From contig JASJDI010000010.1 in assembly GCA_030065155.1 (NCBI GenBank), forward strand, positions 1 to 38,584: a stretch of DNA of 38,584 bases, read 5' to 3'. The notes beneath the pieces are model-generated. The model saw nothing but the letters and a program-made list of their open reading frames with translations, did no database searches and was not told the origin of the DNA. The stretch is from Xenococcaceae cyanobacterium MO_188.B29. GTDB taxonomy: Bacteria; Cyanobacteriota; Cyanobacteriia; Cyanobacteriales; Xenococcaceae. Position 1 is the first letter of the stretch; every line of letters begins with the position of its first letter. Position numbers and translations under genes: made by a program. Shown one piece after another: positions 34,566 through 38,584 of the stretch.

Positions 34566-34905
34566 AATTATTATGATTGTGTTCCGCTGAGACTTTGCAG
34601 ATATGATTTGAAGCAAGCTTTTCAGGCTTCATCAACAAAAGCTCCCAGGTTTCAATCATTCCTTCTGTACTCTTCTGAAAAGCCTTAATATGTTGTGACT
34701 GCATATGTTGCTCCCAAACAGACTTACTTGCCCAATTTTCGTAAAATAAAAATAAAGTCTTGTCTTCAACTGAACGGTGCAAATCGTAGTTAAGACATCC
34801 TTTTTCTGATAAAGTAGGCGCAATTAGCTGTAATAGTTGTTGATATAATACAGTTTCCGAGCCAGATTGCGCTTTAATTTTAGCTATCACTGTAAGTTGA
34901 TTCAT
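34549..34905 (-). CDS. YgiN-like antibiotic biosynthesis monooxygenase (ABM) family protein
   Basis: Small alpha-beta barrel protein of 118 residues, putative quinol monooxygenase-like. Recognised by LTVIAKIKAQSGSETVLYQQLLQL, EKGCLNYDLHRSVEDKTLFLFYENWASKSVWEQHMQSQHIKAF, the standard ABM core. Members oxidise quinols or act on reactive aromatic compounds without cofactor. AAGGG is 8-9 bases before the ATG. It follows the quinone-reductase-like gene by about 17 bases on the same strand, so the pair is probably one operon, divergent from a HxlR regulator. The last residues SRLIL are provided by a dispersed repeat. Confidence 0.85.
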   Translation of the reverse strand: MNQLTVIAKIKAQSGSETVLYQQLLQLIAPTLSEKGCLNYDLHRSVEDKTLFLFYENWASKSVWEQHMQSQHIKAFQKSTEGMIETWELLLMKPEKLASNHICKVSAEHNHNNSRLIL

Positions 34906-34922
34906 CTCAATTACCCTTTTGA

Positions 34923-35927
34923 TTAAATAGTTGTCAAAGATTGGTTTAAAACGACTTTACCTACTGCTGTTCCTGATTCAGCATAGACATGAGCAGCAGC
35001 AACATCGTCAAAAGTAAATGATTGAGCATCTATCAGTGGACGTATCTCTCCTTTATCGACTAAATCAGCTAATTTAGTCAGAATCTTGCCGTGATAAGAG
35101 CGATCGAGATTAAATAACAGGGGAATCAGCATATACACTAAATGCAGAGTTAATCCTTTGGCGTGAAGTAAAGTTAAGTCCTGTTGGGATAAAGAAACAG
35201 TAGAGATAACTGTCCCGTTTAGCTTTGCTGCTTTAAAAGCATTTTGGAGATTATCATTGCCTACCGTGTCAAAAACCACGTCAAAACCGTTACCATCTGT
35301 ATGTTCTGCTACAAACTCTTCAACAGGGGTGTGGCGATAATTAATAGTGACATCTACTCCTAAAGATAAAGCGATCGCTGCTTTCTCTTCACTGGATACT
35401 AAGGCGTAGACTTTTGCCCCTGTCCATTTTGCCAGCTGTACGCCAATATGACCAACACCTCCAGTACCACCATAAATTAAAACTTTTTGACCCGATTGAA
35501 CTTTAGCTCTGTCAATAAGTCCTTCCCAAGCAGTAATAGAGACTAACGGTAACGCGGATGCTTCTGTCATGGTTAGTGATTTAGGTTTATGTGCCACTAA
35601 ATCAGCATCAGCTAGCATATACTCAGCTAAAGTTCCCTGTGTTCCTTTGACACCACCTGCACAACCATACACTTCATCACCAATCTTAAAATTAGTAACT
35701 CGATCTCCTACTGCTTCAATAACTCCAGCTACATCTCCGTGTAAAATAGCAGGAAAATCAGGAGCAATATCAGCTACATGACCCTGACGTATTTTTGTGT
35801 CAACTGGATTAACACTAGTTGCTGCCACTCGAATTAAGACTTGATGAGGAGCAACAGAAGGTATGGGTAAATCTATTTCTTGAAAGATATTGGGTGCGCC
35901 AAAATGTTTAATAACAATTGCTTTCAT
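34923..35927 (-). CDS. Zinc-independent MDR family NADPH:quinone reductase-like oxidoreductase
   Basis: Medium-chain dehydrogenase/reductase of about 334 residues, of the zeta-crystallin/QOR type: MKAIVIKHFGAPNIFQEID, VLIRVAATSVNPVDTKIRQG, GDVAGVIEAVG and the NADPH-binding YGGTGGVGHIGVQLAKWTGAKV (GxGxxG). The catalytic-zinc Cys and His pattern of alcohol dehydrogenases is absent, and the structural zinc Cys lobe is not seen, so it should reduce quinones or enones. I choose ATG 35927; an upstream TTG is two codons earlier. Paired with the YgiN-like gene and a divergent HxlR regulator, it fits detoxification of electrophilic quinones or aldehydes. Confidence 0.9.
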   Translation of the reverse strand: MKAIVIKHFGAPNIFQEIDLPIPSVAPHQVLIRVAATSVNPVDTKIRQGHVADIAPDFPAILHGDVAGVIEAVGDRVTNFKIGDEVYGCAGGVKGTQGTLAEYMLADADLVAHKPKSLTMTEASALPLVSITAWEGLIDRAKVQSGQKVLIYGGTGGVGHIGVQLAKWTGAKVYALVSSEEKAAIALSLGVDVTINYRHTPVEEFVAEHTDGNGFDVVFDTVGNDNLQNAFKAAKLNGTVISTVSLSQQDLTLLHAKGLTLHLVYMLIPLLFNLDRSYHGKILTKLADLVDKGEIRPLIDAQSFTFDDVAAAHVYAESGTAVGKVVLNQSLTTI

Positions 35928-36014
35928 GGTCAATATTTTCTCTAGGAAAGGCTACATTTTTTATGTATCATTAACCAACAAGCAAAAAGAAGGATTTACG
36001 TTAAAGTGTGTTAG

Positions 36015-36028
36015 TTACCTTTTGGTAA
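36015..36028. promoter_or_regulatory. Candidate HxlR operator TTACC-N4-GGTAA
   Basis: TTACC and GGTAA form perfect 5-bp arms around TTTT in the 107-base divergent promoter region, seven bases before the HxlR ATG. The size and dyad form are like operators of YodB/HxlR-type regulators, and binding here would block the regulator's own translation or transcription start. It is a prediction. Confidence 0.45.
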
Positions 36029-36034
36029 GTTAAG

Positions 36035-36487
36035 ATGACTTTAAATCGCAATATTGACGAGTCTAAAATTAGCTATCCGCCTCAACCTGCTCTAGATCGC
36101 ATTGCCAATATGGGAATTTTTGATACTCAGTGTGCAGGTCATCAGATATTAGAGAAAATTGCTAATAAATGGACAATTTTGATTATCTATGCTTTAACTC
36201 AAGGAAAAAAGCGATATAGCGATCTCAAGCAGCAAATTGTGGGGATATCTCCTAAAATGTTAGTACAAAATCTCCGCAATTTAGAGCGGACAGGACTAGT
36301 TAAACGTTACGTATATCCAACAGTGCCACCGAGAGTAGATTATTCTCTTACCCCTCTGGGAAAATCATTAGCCGAACCCCTTGCTGTTTTGGGAGAATGG
36401 GCATATCAACATATCTCAGATGTTAATTCCTCAATCGAGCAATATGATAATACTCCTAAGTCGGAAGATTTTTGGCAGCCTAAATAA
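36035..36487 (+). CDS. HxlR family transcriptional regulator
   Basis: Winged-helix regulator of 150 residues. The HxlR core is clear: ILEKIANKWTILIIYALTQGKKRYSDLKQQI, SPKMLVQNLRNLERTGLVKR and YSLTPLGKSLAEPLAVLGEWAYQHI. The single N-terminal Cys (in DTQCAGHQ, about residue 33) sits where YodB, HypR and QorR have their redox- or quinone-sensing Cys. It is divergent from the quinone-reductase-like/ABM pair and shares a promoter region with them, so repression relieved by electrophiles is plausible. The stretch before that Cys is longer than usual, so a later Met (about 36113) could be the start, but it has no ribosome-binding site. Confidence 0.9.
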   Translation: MTLNRNIDESKISYPPQPALDRIANMGIFDTQCAGHQILEKIANKWTILIIYALTQGKKRYSDLKQQIVGISPKMLVQNLRNLERTGLVKRYVYPTVPPRVDYSLTPLGKSLAEPLAVLGEWAYQHISDVNSSIEQYDNTPKSEDFWQPK

Positions 36488-36507
36488 TATTATTTAGTTA
36501 AATTATC

Positions 36508-36549
36508 AACGGCGATCGCGCCAATTTTCCCGAACCTAGATAATTAATC
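36508..36549. repeat. Shared 3'-end element (copy 2)
   Basis: CGAACCTAGATAATTAATCTAG beside GCGATCGCG, matching 34533-34565 with one change in the palindrome. Perfect CTAGAT/ATCTAG arms surround AATTA. It supplies the last residues RLII and the TAG stop of the hydrogenase protease gene. Confidence 0.7.
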
Positions 36550-36973
36550 TAGTTTTGATTTGACGCAAGGCAATATCTATTCCTCGTTCTGTTAAGGAAG
36601 AGAGTTCTTCACCAAAATCAAACTTAACAGCAGGAATCAAAACCCAATAAGCTGGGATAGTTTTGCCGTAAACTAATTGTGTAAAAGAAAGTAGCGATCG
36701 CGGATTGCAACTGTGTCCTAAACTATTATTGTTATCTTCAGCTTCAAGCTGTTGTATCTTAACTGAGACAGAGTTATCTTTAGTGGCTACCGCATCGACA
36801 AAGATAACAGTATCAGCCTGGGCAATGTTTTCGGCAAGTTCGGGTGTCAGTTGATGGACAGCTAGTGTCTGAACTCCAGGCAATTTCCACCTCGCTATCT
36901 TTTCAGCGACTCTTTGTCCTGCACCATCATCGCTGCGCAAAGTATTGCCATAGCCAATGACTAAAAAATTCAT
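36536..36973 (-). CDS. [NiFe]-hydrogenase maturation protease
   Basis: Endopeptidase of the HybD/HupD/HoxW family (about 145 residues), which cuts the C-terminal tail of the hydrogenase large subunit after nickel insertion. The Ni-sensing and binding residues are in FLVIGYGNTLRSDDGAG (Asp at the end), in IFVDAV (Asp) and in a conserved His near VHQLTPELAE. It is coupled (ATGA) to the pentapeptide-repeat gene upstream. No hydrogenase structural genes are present in the window, so the target must lie elsewhere or the enzyme has another substrate. Bidirectional (HoxW) and uptake (HupW) types cannot be separated by eye. Confidence 0.85.
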   Translation of the reverse strand: MNFLVIGYGNTLRSDDGAGQRVAEKIARWKLPGVQTLAVHQLTPELAENIAQADTVIFVDAVATKDNSVSVKIQQLEAEDNNNSLGHSCNPRSLLSFTQLVYGKTIPAYWVLIPAVKFDFGEELSSLTERGIDIALRQIKTRLII

Positions 36974-38076
36974 TGTTGAGTGCTTACTGTTGCCCCTCTC
37001 TGTTCTAAACTTAGTTTCATCTCCTCAGAAAGACCAGTATTTTTTCCAAATTTAGCTCCCGTAACTGTGGCTCGACTAAGATTAGCATTACTTAAGTTAG
37101 CCTCTTGTAAATTAGCATTACTAAGGTTCGCACCGATTAAATTAGCCACGGCTAAACTTGTGCGATGCAAGTCTGCATGGCTTAAATCCGCATTGTCCAG
37201 ATAAGCACCGCTTAGATCCGCACCACCGAGGTTAACATAGCTAAGATTAGCTTCACTTAAATCTGCATCAGTTAAGTCAACACCTCTAAGATTAGCTCTT
37301 TGGAGATTGGCACCATTGAGGTTAATACCACTAAGGTTAGTTGCCAGCAGATTCCCTCCTGCTAAGTCAGTCTTTAGATTTAGCTTTGCCAGTTGAGCTA
37401 ATTCTTCCATGTCATCGGTTTTGGCTGTATAGATTTGTTGAATTAGTTGTTTTAGTTCCTCTCTAATTGGCAAGGTGATTTCAGGTTTTTTGCCTGCCCC
37501 CCAATTTTCTTCAGTTTCTAAATTAGAAGAACCTAATTTTATCCAACTTAGAGGAGATGGTAGTTGACTTTTACAGAGGAAAAAAACGATAGTTCTTTCT
37601 AATATCCCATGCTTGTTGGGACTAATATCGTGTACCCATAAATCTTCAGCATCAATTAGAGTAACATCTGCTGGCAAAACCGTCCAAGTCGCTGTGAGGG
37701 TGAAAGACTCTGTTATTGTTTGCACAGTTCCTAGCTTAACTCGCTTCAGAGAATTGGCTAAAACTGATTTTGTTGTCTTGAGGGTAAATATCCAAGTCGG
37801 TTCAGTCTCAGAAGCTTTAGTTGTAATCTCGAAATAATCATCTAACTGGGAATTGAGGTTATGCAGTTGGCTATTTTCCAGTCTTAGTTGTAGTTGACCA
37901 CCTTTTAAAGCCAACTTAATGCGACCATCTAAGAGGGGATACCATTGTTGATTAAAGTTGAGATTCAAGTAAAGATCAAATTCATTACCCTTGACTGATG
38001 GCGAAGAAATAGGAACGGCTTCTAATGTCATTGATAACAAATCTGGGTATAAGTTCTGAGACTTTAGCAACTGCAT
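36970..38076 (-). CDS. Pentapeptide-repeat protein with N-terminal beta-rich domain
   Basis: 368 residues. The first about 220 residues form an unrecognised beta-rich domain (LDGRIKLALKGGQLQLRLENS, TLKTTKSVLANSLKRVKLG, ILERTIVFFL). The last about 115 residues are about 20 pentapeptide repeats of the A(D/N)LXX type (LSGINLNGANLQRANLRGVD, LSEANLSYVNLGGADLSGA, LSNANLQEANLSNANLS), which fold as a right-handed quadrilateral beta-helix. No signal peptide is visible. Its stop overlaps the ATG of the hydrogenase maturation protease. Function of either domain is unknown; pentapeptide repeats often mimic or bind nucleic acid, but this is not shown here. Confidence 0.9.
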   Translation of the reverse strand: MQLLKSQNLYPDLLSMTLEAVPISSPSVKGNEFDLYLNLNFNQQWYPLLDGRIKLALKGGQLQLRLENSQLHNLNSQLDDYFEITTKASETEPTWIFTLKTTKSVLANSLKRVKLGTVQTITESFTLTATWTVLPADVTLIDAEDLWVHDISPNKHGILERTIVFFLCKSQLPSPLSWIKLGSSNLETEENWGAGKKPEITLPIREELKQLIQQIYTAKTDDMEELAQLAKLNLKTDLAGGNLLATNLSGINLNGANLQRANLRGVDLTDADLSEANLSYVNLGGADLSGAYLDNADLSHADLHRTSLAVANLIGANLSNANLQEANLSNANLSRATVTGAKFGKNTGLSEEMKLSLEQRGATVSTQQ

Positions 38077-38142
38077 GATTACAACTATTATGACTAATGC
38101 GACAGGCTTTCTTTATAAGATTGTAAGGCTTATCATTGAGTT

Positions 38143-38427
38143 TTATTGATTATTTTGCCCTTCTTCCAAGCTTTTAATTGCCTCATTGCATTCCTCTACA
38201 TCTTTATCTAATCCCATTGCTTGAGATAGTTTTCGAGAATTTTCATAAGCTGCTTTAGCTTTTGATGTTCGCTGTAAGTTTTTCCAACTGTTCCCCAAAT
38301 TAAACCAAGTATAAGCTTCCCCAGAGCGATCGCGAAGTGCCTCGCCTTCAGCGAGATCGCATTTTAAATGACGAGTTTGACGATTATGCAGAACAGTCTC
38401 TTTACATGAAGCAAAAAAAATATAATG
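38143..38427 (-). pseudogene. TPR-protein C-terminal remnant
   Basis: A minus-strand frame open from a TAG near 38427 to TAA at 38143 has no ATG start and encodes EAYTWFNLGNSWKNLQRTSK, AKAAYENSRKLSQAMGLDKD and VEECNEAIKSLEEG, a clear tetratricopeptide repeat with a helical tail. The N-terminal part is out of frame or lost: the frame runs into a HIP1-containing stretch then unrelated sequence. Likely the end of a decayed TPR gene; 38428-38584 holds no recognisable gene apart from a possible ATG at the extreme end. Confidence 0.6.
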
Positions 38428-38451
38428 AATCTAGCTTGAACAGAGAAACTA

Positions 38452-38584
38452 GTGGTCTGTCAATTTTGAATTGATGGATTGAGAGAGGACAAGGAAGTAA
38501 TCATTCATTCCCCCTCCCTAAAAAACTAGAAGTCAAAGCCAAATAATTCTCATTCCAGCGAATTGATGTATGCTATAAATCATG
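38452..38584. other. Window-end sequence, possible start of a mobile element
   Basis: After the TPR remnant comes GTGGTCTGTCAA, reminiscent of the terminal inverted repeats of some IS630/Tc1-type cyanobacterial elements, followed by 130 bases ending in a TATGCTATAAAT -10-like box and an ATG at 38582. A gene may begin there, but only the first codon is in the window. Weak evidence. Confidence 0.2.

Overview
The window looks like a chromosomal segment of a cyanobacterium. It is AT-rich and dotted with the HIP1 octamer GCGATCGC (for example 264-271). It carries short heptanucleotide tandem repeats (GATTACT-type) and GGGGCGAA/TTCGCCCC or GACGTAGC palindromes between genes. It also has typical cyanobacterial genes: a fused radical-SAM/DUF2344 protein, a group 2 RpoD-like sigma factor and a pentapeptide-repeat protein. 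I cannot name the genus from sequence alone.

Region 1 (about 64-23313, all minus strand, about 23 kb) is a Wzx/Wzy-type exopolysaccharide locus. In transcription order it encodes: a GT26 glycosyltransferase, a GT2, a Wzx-type flippase, a GT4, a UbiA-family enzyme resembling decaprenyl-phosphate phosphoribosyltransferase, a YqeG-like HAD phosphatase, a small 4-TM SMR/ArnE-like protein, a large GT-C-like membrane protein, three sulfotransferases (the second by weaker similarity), a membrane-anchored Asp-box (BNR) propeller protein, GT4, GT2, another GT4-like enzyme, a Wzy/O-antigen-ligase-like protein, a hexapeptide acyltransferase, a Wzc-like tyrosine kinase/chain-length protein and a Tat-exported GH39-like glycosidase. 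The expected product is a sulfated, acylated extracellular polysaccharide. The UbiA-HAD-SMR-GT-C run looks like a complete route for making, flipping and using a polyprenyl-phosphate-linked pentofuranose. That logic is known from mycobacterial arabinan synthesis but not, to my knowledge, described for cyanobacterial sulfated EPS; this is my main candidate for a new system.

Region 2 (24415-27883, plus strand) is a compact three-gene cassette: a DPM1-like GT2, a UPF0104/LPG-synthase-TM flippase-like protein and a DUF6020-like GT-C protein. It may be a second lipid-phosphate-sugar pathway serving the same surface polymer. It is separated from region 1 by a 1.1-kb divergent intergenic region.

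Region 3 (27941-38584) is mixed housekeeping and accessory DNA: the radical-SAM protein with an in-frame repeat insertion, the sigma factor with a strong downstream hairpin, a truncated SRAP (YedK/HMCES-like) gene, an orphan histidine kinase, a quinone/aldehyde-stress module (NADPH:quinone reductase-like plus YgiN-like monooxygenase, divergent from a HxlR regulator), a hydrogenase-maturation protease translationally coupled to a pentapeptide-repeat protein, and a TPR gene remnant. Small dispersed repeats supply the stop codons and last residues of at least five otherwise unrelated genes in the window. All functions are assigned by reading motifs; no database search was run.
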